Of a stretch of DNA of 64,000 nt, positions 33,968 to 42,328 are shown piece by piece. The translations under genes and the position numbers were made by a program. The DNA lies in assembly GCF_020171655.1 (NCBI RefSeq), contig NZ_JAIVAC010000001.1, positions 992,001 to 1,056,000 of the forward strand, read 5' to 3'. Numbering within the stretch: the first letter of the stretch is position 1; each line of letters opens with the position of its first letter. Source of the DNA: Exiguobacterium aestuarii (GTDB lineage Bacteria > Bacillota > Bacilli > Exiguobacteriales > Exiguobacteriaceae). Below the pieces are notes generated by a model that saw only the letters and a list, made by a program, of their open reading frames with translations, was not told the origin of the DNA and made no database searches.

Positions 33968-34110
33968 GGCTTAGCAGCTCCCTCCATTGGATTAACATCA
34001 TCTTACGCACTTCAATCGTATCATATTCTATATACGCATCTTGTCGAAGAAATGATTCAACACCAAATGACATCTGATTGAAGGAATTTCAAATCAGAAG
34101 ACGAATACAT

Positions 34111-34128
34111 AGAATGAACGACCATTCA
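34111..34128. promoter_or_regulatory. FadR-type operator upstream of fadH
   Basis: AGAATGA-N4-CCATTCA matches the Bacillus FadR box TGAATGA-N4-TCATTCA at 12 of 14 arm positions, 20 bases before the fadH start codon. Confidence 0.55.
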
Positions 34129-34147
34129 TTTTCAAGGGGGAATCAAT

Positions 34148-34912
34148 ATGAAAACGATTTGGATTACCGGGGGATCGTCTGGTATGGGGAAAGCCATGGC
34201 ATTAAAATTTAAGCAAGAAGGATGGAATGTCGCCATCAGTGGTCGAAACGAGGAACGACTACTAGAAGCGATGGACGAACTGAACGCTATTGAAGCAGGT
34301 CAAGCGATGAGTGTGCAGCATGATGTTCGTGATTATGAAGGATGCGCTCAAGCACTCGCTGACATCGTATCCGCTTACGGACCGGTTCACGCACTCGTCA
34401 ACAACGCGGCAGGTAATTTCGTCTGTCCGACACTTGATTTGTCTCCGAACGGTTGGGCGAGCGTCATTGACATCGTCTTGAACGGCACATTCAACTGCAC
34501 TCATGTTCTCGGGAAACATTGGGAAGCAGAAGAATTACGAGGCGGGTCAATCATTAACATGGTCGCCTCGTATGCATGGCAAGCAGGTCCTGGTGTCGCA
34601 CCGAGTGCGGCAGCGAAAGCAGGCGTCCTCAATTTGACGAGAACGCTCGCAGTCGAATGGGGCTATCAGTTCGGGGCCCGTGTCAATGCGATCAGCCCAG
34701 GACCGATTGAACGGACAGGCGGCGCGGAAAAACTCGTGTCTCATGTGAAAGAAGTAGAGCGGATTCGCCGCAACGTCCCGCTCGGACGCTTTGGGACACC
34801 GGAAGAAATCGCCGACTTGGCCTTTTGGATGGCCTCTGACGAGATGCGTTATTTAAACGGGGATTGTATTTCTCTTGACGGCGGCCACTGGCTCAATAAA
34901 CATCCATTTTAA
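34148..34912 (+). CDS. fadH: 2,4-dienoyl-CoA reductase (FadH/YkuF-like SDR)
   Basis: A 254-residue SDR. The cofactor motif is TGGSSGMG (residues 7-14) and the NNAAGNF segment follows. The usual YxxxK is absent (SAAAK instead); Y142 and K157 are 15 residues apart, the spacing of the Tyr/Lys pair in mitochondrial-type 2,4-dienoyl-CoA reductases. It should remove double bonds of unsaturated fatty acyl-CoA so that beta-oxidation can proceed. AAGGGGG precedes the ATG. The FadR-type operator upstream supports the fatty-acid role. Confidence 0.88.
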   Translation: MKTIWITGGSSGMGKAMALKFKQEGWNVAISGRNEERLLEAMDELNAIEAGQAMSVQHDVRDYEGCAQALADIVSAYGPVHALVNNAAGNFVCPTLDLSPNGWASVIDIVLNGTFNCTHVLGKHWEAEELRGGSIINMVASYAWQAGPGVAPSAAAKAGVLNLTRTLAVEWGYQFGARVNAISPGPIERTGGAEKLVSHVKEVERIRRNVPLGRFGTPEEIADLAFWMASDEMRYLNGDCISLDGGHWLNKHPF

Positions 34913-34914
34913 TC

Positions 34915-34952
34915 AAAAGGACGACCGAGACATGCATCCCGGTCGTCCTTTT
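34915..34952. terminator. Bidirectional terminator between fadH and the HD hydrolase gene
   Basis: Arms AAAAGGACGACCG (34915-34927) and CGGTCGTCCTTTT (34940-34952), a perfect 13-bp stem. Confidence 0.92.
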
Positions 34953-35520
34953 AAACGTCTACTCCATCCCACTCTTCGTGAAATTGCACCAAAAAGCGCT
35001 CCATGAACACATGACGTGACATCGCCAATTGTTTCGCTTTTACGGTGTGCATCCTAGACGCCAGTTTCAACAATTTATCTTGAAAATGTTGAATGGCACT
35101 CTGATCTGACAAATCGAGCGGTGTTCCGCGAGAACCAGCGTATTGGAACGTTCGCGCAATCCCAATGGCTCCGATGGCATCAAGACGATCGGCGTCCTGC
35201 AAAATTTCACTTTCGCGAGTCGTTGGTTGCCTTCCTTTTGAGAAAGACACTTCATCAATTAAAGTCAGCACCAAGTTTGCTTGCTCTTCAGTGATTTCTA
35301 GAGAAGTCAAATGTTGTTTGATGAGTCCTTTCGGTCGACCGAACTTATGGTCTTCCACGTCATGTAAATATGCAGCAAGGATGAGCACTGTCTCGTCGAC
35401 AGGCTCATCCTTCATCAAGCGCTCCACCAGTCGGACGACGCGCTCAATATGAGCGGTGTCATGCCCTGTATGGTCTTCTGCATGAATTTGTTCGACGAAC
35501 GTTTTCGTCGCTTGTATCAT
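34951..35520 (-). CDS. HD domain phosphohydrolase
   Basis: A protein of about 189 residues with the HD metal-binding pattern: the first His in GHDTAHIERV, HD in AAYLHDVED, and the final Asp in QDADRLDAIGAIGIAR. The latter phrase is typical of the YedJ/YpgQ-like small HD hydrolases that act on nucleotides. It follows the UPF0173 gene directly on the same strand. The start is uncertain (GTG at 35526 or ATG at 35520), with only weak binding sites, so translation is probably coupled. The substrate is unknown. Confidence 0.85.
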   Translation of the reverse strand: MIQATKTFVEQIHAEDHTGHDTAHIERVVRLVERLMKDEPVDETVLILAAYLHDVEDHKFGRPKGLIKQHLTSLEITEEQANLVLTLIDEVSFSKGRQPTTRESEILQDADRLDAIGAIGIARTFQYAGSRGTPLDLSDQSAIQHFQDKLLKLASRMHTVKAKQLAMSRHVFMERFLVQFHEEWDGVDV

Positions 35521-35528
35521 ATCCACGC

Positions 35529-36203
35529 TTAAATCTCGATCGTCGTGTTCGGTTCAATCAAAAGACCACGGCGATGTAACTGGTCGCAGAATGCTTGAGC
35601 GTCCTGCTTGATTGGCGGGAACGTATCAAAGTGGATTGGGACGACCCGTTTGGCTTGGAGCCACTGCGCCGCGTCTAATGCATCTGCAGGTCCCATCGTA
35701 AAATTGTCTCCGATTGGAAGGAAGGCGACATCGATTTCGAAACGTTCTCCGTACATTTTCATATCCGAGAACAGGCTCGTATCTCCAGCGTGATAGAGCG
35801 TCAGCTCATTCGTCTCAATGATGAATCCAGCTGGCATTCCCATATAGATCGGTGTGTCACCCATATCGAAACTCGAGCTATGAAAGGCTTGCGTCATCGT
35901 GACGCGTCCGAACGGGAAGGCGTGTCCGCCACCGATGTTCATTCCGTGTACAGAAAAACCTTTTTTCTCATAATAGGTCGCGAGCTCATGCGTCGCCACA
36001 ATCGTCGCACCCGTCTCTTTCGCGATCAATTCGACATCTTCGATATGATCAAAGTGAGCATGTGTGAGCAACAAATAGTCTGGGCGTAGTGTAGAAGGGT
36101 CTACTTCCGTATGAGGGTTACTCGTCAAAAATGGATCAATCAACACGTTTACGCCATCGATCTCAAATCCTACTGTCGCGTGTCCATAATAAGTGATTTT
36201 CAT
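35529..36203 (-). CDS. UPF0173 metal-dependent hydrolase
   Basis: A 224-residue metallo-beta-lactamase-fold protein of the UPF0173 (YtkL) group. The metal motif is H48-x-H50-x-D52-H53, with later ligands in HAGDTSLF and PIHFDTFPP. GHATVGFEIDG at the N-terminus is characteristic. Its activity is not known for the family with certainty. The start at 36203 is favoured by AGGAAGGA nine bases upstream; ATG at 36209 is too close to that site. Confidence 0.88.
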   Translation of the reverse strand: MKITYYGHATVGFEIDGVNVLIDPFLTSNPHTEVDPSTLRPDYLLLTHAHFDHIEDVELIAKETGATIVATHELATYYEKKGFSVHGMNIGGGHAFPFGRVTMTQAFHSSSFDMGDTPIYMGMPAGFIIETNELTLYHAGDTSLFSDMKMYGERFEIDVAFLPIGDNFTMGPADALDAAQWLQAKRVVPIHFDTFPPIKQDAQAFCDQLHRRGLLIEPNTTIEI

Positions 36204-36233
36204 GTGCATTCATCCTTCCTTCTTAAGTTCAGA

Positions 36234-36956
36234 TTACAACACTTTTTCTAAGAAACGTTTCGCACGGTCTGTCTGCGGGTTCAACAACAAGTCGGCAGGT
36301 TTTCCTTCTTCCATCAAAATTCCTTCGTCAAGGAAGAGGACACGGTCTGCCACTTCACGAGCAAAGCCCATTTCGTGTGTGACGACAACCATCGTCATCC
36401 CTGTCTCAGCTAACCCTTTCATGACATCGAGTACTTCGTTGACCATCTCAGGGTCAAGTGCCGAAGTCGGCTCATCGAATAACATGACGTTTGGTTCCAT
36501 CGCCAAAGCACGTGCGATCGCGACACGTTGTTTTTGTCCACCCGATAATTGGCTCGGGTAGGCGTCGATTTTCTCAGAGAGACCGACACGTTCGAGCAAT
36601 TTTTTCGCACGTTCGAGTGCTTCAGTCTTACTAACTTTCAAGACGTTGACCGGTGCGTACGTCAAATTGTCCAATACGCTCATATGCGGGAAGAGGTTGA
36701 ACTGTTGGAACACCATCCCGATATTTTGGCGAGCCTTCGCGACGTTCGCCCCTTTTTTCGTAAGTTCGAATCCATCCACACTGACCGTCCCGCTCGTCGG
36801 GATTTCTAGCATGTTCAAGCAACGCAGAAATGTCGACTTACCAGACCCAGACGGTCCGATGACGGCGACCACTTCACCACGCTCAATCGTTGTCGTGATT
36901 CCCTTCAATACTTCTAAGTCACCAAATTGTTTGTGTAGGTCTTTAACTTCGATCAT
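36234..36956 (-). CDS. Polar amino acid ABC transporter, ATP-binding protein
   Basis: A 240-residue ATPase of the GlnQ/ArtR type. Walker [10 protein letters not shown] is at about 34-42, the Q-loop in [10 protein letters not shown], the signature LSGGQ, Walker [15 protein letters not shown], and the switch His in VVTHEMGFA. The phrase [13 protein letters not shown] is a hallmark of amino-acid importers. The start overlaps the permease stop by 4 bp (ATGA). The specific amino acid is unclear; arginine, glutamine or cystine are possible. Confidence 0.92.
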   Translation of the reverse strand: MIEVKDLHKQFGDLEVLKGITTTIERGEVVAVIGPSGSGKSTFLRCLNMLEIPTSGTVSVDGFELTKKGANVAKARQNIGMVFQQFNLFPHMSVLDNLTYAPVNVLKVSKTEALERAKKLLERVGLSEKIDAYPSQLSGGQKQRVAIARALAMEPNVMLFDEPTSALDPEMVNEVLDVMKGLAETGMTMVVVTHEMGFAREVADRVLFLDEGILMEEGKPADLLLNPQTDRAKRFLEKVL

Positions 36957-37612
36957 CTTCCATCACTCTTTCTTAACCGTTTTTCTAGACGTTGTCCAAG
37001 ATACGTCAAGATCATCACTATCGTAAAGTATATCACACCGGCGAATAGAAGCGGTTCGAAGTAGATCGCCTTCTGCCCACCGACAATCTGTGCGCGGCGC
37101 ATAATATCGAGTACGCCGACCGTCGAGACGAGGGCCGACTCTTTTGTCAACGTGATCATCTCGTTGACGAGGGCGGGCAAGATATTCTTGAACGCCTGCG
37201 GCAAGATGATTGAACGTAATTGTTTGACGTATGGGACACCTAAGGCATCAGATGCTTCCCATTGGCCTTTATCGACCGCTTGAATACCAGCACGAATAAT
37301 CTCTGAAATATACGCCCCTGAGTTTAATGAGAAGGCGATGACTGCCGATTGATATGGTGTCGTGATATAGCCAGTCAATTGCGGCAACCCGAAGTGAATG
37401 ATGGCAAGTTGCAAGATGAGTGGCGTCCCACGGAATACAGCCGTGTATGCATGTCCAATAAAGTTGATGAGACGATTCGGTACGATTTTCAGTGTTGCAA
37501 CGACAATACCAAGTGAGATCCCGATCAATGCCGAGACGATGACCACTTGGAACATGACTGGGATCCCCTCAAGTATGTAAGGGATCGAATCATAAATCCG
37601 GCTAAAATCCAT
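36953..37612 (-). CDS. Polar amino acid ABC transporter, permease
   Basis: A 219-residue HisM/GlnP-family permease with about five spans. The EAA loop is [27 protein letters not shown], and the [10 protein letters not shown] segment is typical of amino-acid importers. It starts after AGGAGGAAC. A terminator lies between it and the binding-protein gene, so it is probably expressed at a lower level than the binding protein. It forms a homodimer with the ATPase encoded next. Confidence 0.92.
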   Translation of the reverse strand: MDFSRIYDSIPYILEGIPVMFQVVIVSALIGISLGIVVATLKIVPNRLINFIGHAYTAVFRGTPLILQLAIIHFGLPQLTGYITTPYQSAVIAFSLNSGAYISEIIRAGIQAVDKGQWEASDALGVPYVKQLRSIILPQAFKNILPALVNEMITLTKESALVSTVGVLDIMRRAQIVGGQKAIYFEPLLFAGVIYFTIVMILTYLGQRLEKRLRKSDGR

Positions 37613-37626
37613 TGTAAGTTCCTCCT

Positions 37627-37661
37627 AAAAAAAGGCTGACCGATTCATCTTCAGTCAGCCT
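37627..37661 (-). terminator. Internal terminator between binding-protein and permease genes
   Basis: On the minus strand AGGCTGAC and GTCAGCCT flank a 13-base loop and are followed by a run of seven T. It sits inside the operon, just before the permease ribosome binding site. Confidence 0.8.
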
Positions 37662-37672
37662 CGTACGATTCA

Positions 37673-38464
37673 TTATTCGGCTGGTGCAGCCTCTTCTTCA
37701 AACCATTTTTGTGCTAACTCTTCGATTTCTCCACTGTCGATCATCTTCTTCAACTCTTCGTTGAATTGATCGCGGAGTTCATCGTCTTTACGGAAGGCAG
37801 CAGCAGAGCCCGCTTCTTCTTCGTCCACGATTTCAAATGTTGTCAATTCGCTGTCTTGCTCGAGGTATTTCTTCGCGACCGTATCTTCGATGACCATTGC
37901 GTCAATACGTCCTGTCTTGATTTCCTGGATGATCTCAGGAATTTTGTTCAATGAGACGATTTCAGCGTCTGTGATTTGATCCTGTGCGATTCCTTCTTGA
38001 ATCGAACCAAGCTGGACACCAATCTTTTTGCCTTTCAAATCTTCAAGTGATTGAAGCGAATCATCTTTTGATAAGATCAAGTTCACCGCTGTGAAATAGA
38101 TATCCGAGAAATCGGCATTTTCTTTACGCTCTTCTGTCGGTGTCATACCAGCCATGACGAAGTCGACACGACCCGCGTTGAGGGCTCCGAGCAAGCTTCC
38201 GAAGTCCATATCTTCAATTTTCAATTCATATCCCATGTTTTCCGCCACTTTTTTGGCGATGTCGATATCAAATCCGACGATTTCGTCGCCGTTCGCTGTG
38301 TCAACGAATTCATAAGGGAAGTAATCGGCACTTGTACCCATGACGATGACTTTGTCATCCTCACCATCGGTCGATGTCGATCCTCCTTCGTTCACGTCTG
38401 CCCCACATGCGACTGAGAACGCGGCCAGTCCTGCTAAACATAATGCTAGAAAACCTTTTTTCAT
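37673..38464 (-). CDS. Polar amino acid ABC transporter, substrate-binding lipoprotein
   Basis: A 263-residue SBP_bac_3 lipoprotein. The lipobox FSVAC gives the lipidated Cys at about 20. The mature part follows the family pattern: GTSADYFPYEFVD, GFDIDIAKKVAENMGYEL, the ligand-binding segment GRVDFVMAGMTPTEER, and the second-lobe entry KGKKIGVQLGSIQE. It is similar to arginine/glutamine binders (ArtP, GlnH), but the exact ligand cannot be read. The start at 38464 is six bases after GGGAG; ATG at 38470 touches that site. Confidence 0.9.
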   Translation of the reverse strand: MKKGFLALCLAGLAAFSVACGADVNEGGSTSTDGEDDKVIVMGTSADYFPYEFVDTANGDEIVGFDIDIAKKVAENMGYELKIEDMDFGSLLGALNAGRVDFVMAGMTPTEERKENADFSDIYFTAVNLILSKDDSLQSLEDLKGKKIGVQLGSIQEGIAQDQITDAEIVSLNKIPEIIQEIKTGRIDAMVIEDTVAKKYLEQDSELTTFEIVDEEEAGSAAAFRKDDELRDQFNEELKKMIDSGEIEELAQKWFEEEAAPAE

Positions 38465-38633
38465 CTTCATCTCCCTTTCATAGTTGAATGATAATTATCA
38501 GAACTTTAACAAAATTATGACATATGTGTGAACGTAGCTCAACTGTTCTAGGACACATCAGTTGTCCGACTTGTGTCTTCAACCACTATATACACATAAT
38601 TATTACTTGTAAAGTATATTCATGCATTTTATA

Positions 38634-38677
38634 CAAAAAAAGAAGGTCACATTCGCTCGAAAGCGAAATATGTGACC
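38634..38677 (-). terminator. Terminator overlapping the end of the DUF952 gene
   Basis: GGTCACA ... TGTGACC with inner TTCGCT / AGCGAA form a long hairpin within the last codons, followed on the minus strand by a T-rich tract. Confidence 0.8.
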
Positions 38678-38988
38678 GTTCCATTGTCGCGAGACCCATA
38701 TGGTTGGACTTGTTTAACGGATGACATTGGGATGGCACTATAAACGTGCGGATAACGTTCCCCATCCTCATCTAACTCATAATGTAACAGTTGCCCAAGA
38801 CGATTGACGTAAAGGGAGACGAGCACGACCGCTTCTCCCGGATACGACGCTTTGACGACCTTTCCGATCTGTTGCGGTGTACAACATTTAATCGTCCCTT
38901 CCGATTGAAGCGACGGTTCATTGATCTCACCGCGTGACAGGGCAATCATATATTCTGCCTCTGTCATAATTTTGATGACTGGTTCCAT
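38647..38988 (-). CDS. DUF952 family protein
   Basis: A 113-residue cytosolic protein with the DUF952 pattern: an N-terminal I-x-x-MTEAEYMIA, the SLQSEGTIKCCTPQQI segment (usually EGFIHCST), YELDEDGERYPHVYSAIP and a final YF. The conserved His of EGFIHCS is Lys here. The biochemical role of DUF952 is not established as far as I know. AAAAGGGG lies eight bases before the ATG at 38988. It is isolated between two terminators. Confidence 0.78.
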   Translation of the reverse strand: MEPVIKIMTEAEYMIALSRGEINEPSLQSEGTIKCCTPQQIGKVVKASYPGEAVVLVSLYVNRLGQLLHYELDEDGERYPHVYSAIPMSSVKQVQPYGSRDNGTVTYFAFERM

Positions 38989-39004
38989 ATACACTGCCCC
39001 TTTT

Positions 39005-39034
39005 CACAAAAGCGCAAAGGCAGTGCCTTTGCGC
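39005..39034 (-). terminator. Terminator of brxB
   Basis: GCGCAAAGGC - AGT - GCCTTTGCGC, a perfect ten-base stem, followed on the minus strand by TTTTGT. Confidence 0.85.
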
Positions 39035-39044
39035 CGATGCTTGA

Positions 39045-39473
39045 TTATGCGAAGTAGATATCGAACAATGTTTTTAATTGGTCGACGAGTTCTTCCGCAG
39101 TTGACGACTCGATTTCACTACGCTCTACCATCGTCACGATGTTTCCATCCTCGAGGAGGGCAATCGATGGTGAAGACGGTGCATATCCTTCGAAATACTC
39201 ACGTGCACGATCTGTTGCTTCACGGTCTTGACCTGCAAACACGGTCACGAAATGGTCAGGTTTGACGCCTTCCATCTTGTTTACGTAAGCCGCGGCCGGA
39301 CGAGCGATTCCGCCTGCACAACCACAAACCGAGTTAACGAGTACAAGTGTCTTCCCTTCTTTTTTCAGTGCCCCGTCCACTTCGTCCGGTGTCGTTAGCT
39401 CTGTGTATCCTGCAGCACGCACTTCGTTACGCGCTTGTTCGACTACATCTTGAAAATATAATTGAAAATCCAT
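39045..39473 (-). CDS. brxB: Bacilliredoxin BrxB (YqiW-like)
   Basis: A 142-residue thioredoxin-fold protein with the unusual C50-G-C52 motif in [15 protein letters not shown]. Bacilliredoxins remove bacillithiol from S-bacillithiolated proteins after oxidative stress. The N-terminus [15 protein letters not shown] and the phrase [12 protein letters not shown] closely follow B. subtilis YqiW, which also lies near the bkd genes. It acts in the cytosol. It is probably transcribed alone, with its own terminator. Confidence 0.92.
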   Translation of the reverse strand: MDFQLYFQDVVEQARNEVRAAGYTELTTPDEVDGALKKEGKTLVLVNSVCGCAGGIARPAAAYVNKMEGVKPDHFVTVFAGQDREATDRAREYFEGYAPSSPSIALLEDGNIVTMVERSEIESSTAEELVDQLKTLFDIYFA

Positions 39474-39508
39474 GTTGTTTCCCCTTTCGACATTTCGTCT
39501 ATACTCCC

Positions 39509-40693
39509 TTATTTTACGTCTTGTTCTACCTCGAGGACAAGTCTATCGCTCAATTCACGTTCTAAGAACGGATCTGCCTGTAACATTTGTTTAAAAGCGA
39601 GGTAACGAGCCTTCGTCTCATCACTCGCTACTCGATTCGTCAAATAGGCACGAATCATGATGTTCTTTGGCGTATGCTCGAGGTCGATGAACTCCAGTAA
39701 TTGAGCTTCATAACCGACAAGTCCAAGAAGTTCGGCCCGAATCGAATCTGTTGCGAGCGAGGCGAACCGTTCTTTGATCAATCCGTGCTGGAGCATCACG
39801 TCTAGATTCGGTGCTTGAAGTTGACGATTTAACTCCTTCTGACAGCAAGGGACGCTCAAGATGACTTTCGCCCCCCACCGGACGGCACGGGCTAACGCCA
39901 TATCGGTCGCCACGTCACAAGCATGAAGCGTCACGACCATATCGACAGCTGTCTCCCCTTCATATTCATTGATGTCTCCGACTAAGAACTCGAGTCGCTC
40001 ATATCCTAAGTCTTTCGCAATCGATGCACATTCTTCGATGACTTCTTTTTTCAAATCGAGACCCGTGATATGGACATCATACCCTTTCATCTCGTGTAAA
40101 AAGTGATAGAGCGCGAACGTCAAATACGATTTCCCTGAACCGAAATCCAAGATTCGGACGGTACGGTCTGTCGGCAAGTGTTTGAGCGAATCCTCAATGA
40201 ACTCAAGGAAGCGGTTGATTTGTTTAAACTTGTCATACTTTTGTCGCTTCACTTTCCCATCACTCGACTGGATGCCAAGTCGAATCAAGAACGGGACCGG
40301 CTTATCGAGCGGAAGTACATACTGCTTTTCCCGATTATGGCTCAACTGAATTTCTTTTTGAGCTGTCTGCTTTTCTTTCAATGTCACTTTGAACTTTTTC
40401 GATAACTGGAATTGGAGATCAGATTCCTTTAACTGAAACTGTCCCTGTCTGAACGTTTCAAGAAGTTCGAGCAATTCTTCTACAGCCTCATCCGGCGGTA
40501 AGTTTTTATGGTTCATCACCCGTTCGTACTGATATTCGAACTGGATGTGGTATGCATTCCGAAGCATGACCGGTTTCAATTTGACGCGTCTGAGATCACT
40601 TGATTTTTGACGGGGTTGACTGATTGTCGCCGACACGAGATGATTTAATTGGATCACGTCTTCGAGACGTTCTTGTAACGCTTTATATTCCAA
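39509..40693 (-). CDS. SAM-dependent methyltransferase (METTL25/RRNAD-like)
   Basis: About 394 residues. The N-terminal 150 residues are helical and basic. The Rossmann-type methyltransferase part starts at about 185 with motif [16 protein letters not shown], then [18 protein letters not shown] and [11 protein letters not shown]; the last phrase and [12 protein letters not shown] are typical of Methyltransf_32 (METTL25/RRNAD1-like) proteins. The target, possibly RNA or protein, is unknown. The start is probably the TTG at 40693, nine bases after AAAGGA; a TTG at 40702 touches that site. Confidence 0.82.
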   Translation of the reverse strand: MEYKALQERLEDVIQLNHLVSATISQPRQKSSDLRRVKLKPVMLRNAYHIQFEYQYERVMNHKNLPPDEAVEELLELLETFRQGQFQLKESDLQFQLSKKFKVTLKEKQTAQKEIQLSHNREKQYVLPLDKPVPFLIRLGIQSSDGKVKRQKYDKFKQINRFLEFIEDSLKHLPTDRTVRILDFGSGKSYLTFALYHFLHEMKGYDVHITGLDLKKEVIEECASIAKDLGYERLEFLVGDINEYEGETAVDMVVTLHACDVATDMALARAVRWGAKVILSVPCCQKELNRQLQAPNLDVMLQHGLIKERFASLATDSIRAELLGLVGYEAQLLEFIDLEHTPKNIMIRAYLTNRVASDETKARYLAFKQMLQADPFLERELSDRLVLEVEQDVK

Positions 40694-40719
40694 TGGATTC
40701 AATCCTTTTTTAGAAATTT

Positions 40720-40746
40720 TGAAACATATCGTTTCACCTGTCCGTA
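40720..40746 (+). promoter_or_regulatory. Sigma-W-type promoter of spo0M
   Basis: TGAAAC (40720-40725), a 17-bp spacer, and CGTA (40743-40746) match the ECF sigma-W consensus TGAAAC-N16/17-CGTA. The spo0M start codon is 47 bases downstream. Confidence 0.65.
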
Positions 40747-40792
40747 CATACTATTACACGAAGACGACGTTACGTCAAAGGAGGATACACAT

Positions 40793-41566
40793 ATGTTTAA
40801 AAAGATTTTATCATCAATCGGAATTGGTGCCGCAAAAGTGGATACACGTCTGAATGAAAGCCACTGTACGCCTGGTGGAGAACTGAACGGGGTCGTCCAT
40901 ATCGAAGGTGGTTCGGTCGAACAATCAGTCGACAGCATCTACCTATTCTTCAATACGCTGTACAAGCATGAGGTCAACGACAAATCGACATACTCGACCT
41001 TCACGATCGAAAAGATTTTATTGAATGAGGCTCCATTTATGATCGGACCTGGAGAAGTGAAAGAGATTCCGTTCACGGTCAACGTCCCGTTCAATACCCC
41101 ACTCTCTGTCAGCCAATCAAAATCATGGATTGAGACCGGACTCGATATCGCACAAGCCGTCGATCCGAAAGATGAAGATGCGATTACCGTACAACCGAAC
41201 GCGGCACAACAAGTCATTTTAGATGCGATGGACGAGCTCGGTTTCCGTCTCAAGAAAGCCGACACAGAGATGCTCCCGGCACGCCATCGTTCAGGTCGTC
41301 TTCCGATTGCACAAGAACTCGAATATTCAGCGAACGGCTCACGTTTCGGGCGTCAGTTAGATGAAGTCGAAGTCGTCATCTTACAAGAAGAGGATTCGAT
41401 TGAATTACTCATACAAGTCGACCGTAGTGTCCACGACCTCGGAAGTCTTTTCGCAGACTTGACAGGAACAGACGAGTCAACGCATCGTGTCCGCTATGAT
41501 GCTGCACGTTTGTCACCAGCTGAAGTTCGTCGCGACATCGAATCGATGATTGAACAATCGATATAA
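40793..41566 (+). CDS. spo0M: Spo0M (arrestin-like sporulation-control protein family)
   Basis: A 257-residue protein with the full Spo0M pattern: MFKKILSSIGIGAAKVDT, TPGGELNGVVHIEGG, PFTVNVPFNTPLS and FSADLT-like ending (LFADLTGTDEST). The fold is an arrestin-like beta sandwich. In B. subtilis Spo0M affects sporulation and cell division and belongs to the sigma-W and sigma-H regulons; in this apparently non-sporulating relative the role must be other than endospore formation. AAAGGAGG precedes the ATG. Confidence 0.92.
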   Translation: MFKKILSSIGIGAAKVDTRLNESHCTPGGELNGVVHIEGGSVEQSVDSIYLFFNTLYKHEVNDKSTYSTFTIEKILLNEAPFMIGPGEVKEIPFTVNVPFNTPLSVSQSKSWIETGLDIAQAVDPKDEDAITVQPNAAQQVILDAMDELGFRLKKADTEMLPARHRSGRLPIAQELEYSANGSRFGRQLDEVEVVILQEEDSIELLIQVDRSVHDLGSLFADLTGTDESTHRVRYDAARLSPAEVRRDIESMIEQSI

Positions 41567-41577
41567 AGAGCTCACCG

Positions 41578-41610
41578 ACACGCCATTATTAGAAATGGCG
41601 TGTTGTTTTA
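41578..41610 (+). terminator. Intrinsic terminator of spo0M
   Basis: Arms ACACGCCAT (41578-41586) and ATGGCGTGT (41595-41603), then TGTTTTA. Confidence 0.85.
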
Positions 41611-41646
41611 GACCTCGAGTTCACCCATCCAATATGTTACAATTAT

Positions 41647-42054
41647 ATGGAATTAATTGGAGTCGACGTCATTTTATTCGCGTGTATCTTAATCGGGAGT
41701 ATCGGTCTTACGATGCTTGCTTTGCCCATTTTAGAGACTAACTTGTCTGACTCGCTCGCTTTCTTCACGCTTGGTGGCATCGGATTTTTCATCGGTATGA
41801 TTGTAATCTTCGTCATACGTCATCCGTCTGCGTATGCCCGATCATTCATAAAGTTCGTTCCATATTTTATTTTTCTGTTTCATTTTCCAGCCTCACTCGT
41901 TCTTCTCTGGATTTCTTCGATCAGACATGATGGGGTTCCCGAATTTGCCTTAGACTATACCTTCGTATACTGGATGTTCCTTCTCGTGTTTGTTGTGACC
42001 ATCAAATCGATGGATCACGTCCATCAACGACAATTCGAGAAGGTGCAAGATTAG
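41647..42054 (+). CDS. Hypothetical four-span membrane protein
   Basis: A 135-residue membrane protein of unknown family, with hydrophobic segments at about 5-26, 37-58, 69-91 and 102-124 and a charged C-terminal tail. The start is doubtful: the ATG at 41647 has no ribosome binding site and lies only four bases after an extended -10 (TGT-TACAAT, 41635-41643). The next SD-like sequence (GGAG, 41659-41662) is not followed by a normal start codon. It is followed 16 bp later by another small membrane protein gene. Confidence 0.6.
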   Translation: MELIGVDVILFACILIGSIGLTMLALPILETNLSDSLAFFTLGGIGFFIGMIVIFVIRHPSAYARSFIKFVPYFIFLFHFPASLVLLWISSIRHDGVPEFALDYTFVYWMFLLVFVVTIKSMDHVHQRQFEKVQD

Positions 42055-42070
42055 AAAGGACGATTCAACA

Positions 42071-42286
42071 TTGGATTTACTTCACCTTCTTTACGGTCGA
42101 GCAATCCCGCTCACGTTATTCACGACGCTCGGCATATTCAGTTTCATGTTTGCGTATGCGCTCTACAAAACCAAACAACGACTCTCCAAAGGACTCGTCA
42201 TCATGGGCATGTCCATGTCGCTCCTTCTCTTACTCATCTCAGCTGCAAGTTTCTTCTTCACGCTATTCATTGGCTATAACTCATGA
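42071..42286 (+). CDS. Small two-span membrane protein
   Basis: A 71-residue protein with two hydrophobic helices (about 11-31 and 42-67) joined by a short basic loop (YKTKQRLSK). The start is a TTG at 42071 with AGAAAGGA upstream. It lies 16 bp after the preceding membrane protein gene and ends in a strong terminator, so the two are probably one transcript. Function unknown. Confidence 0.6.
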   Translation: MDLLHLLYGRAIPLTLFTTLGIFSFMFAYALYKTKQRLSKGLVIMGMSMSLLLLLISAASFFFTLFIGYNS

Positions 42287-42323
42287 AAAAGGAGGCGCCC
42301 CACTAGGAGTGCCTCCTTTTTTT
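42286..42323. terminator. Bidirectional terminator between the small membrane protein genes and bkdB
   Basis: Arms AAAAAGGAGGC (42286-42296) and GCCTCCTTTTT (42311-42321), a perfect 11-base stem. It ends the bkd operon on the minus strand. Confidence 0.92.
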
Positions 42324-42328
42324 ATACA

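Noticed and set aside
38480-38520. TGATAATTATCA palindrome upstream of the amino-acid binding-protein gene as a Fur box
   Set aside because: It lacks the three central bases of the 7-1-7 Fur motif and the downstream genes are not iron related.
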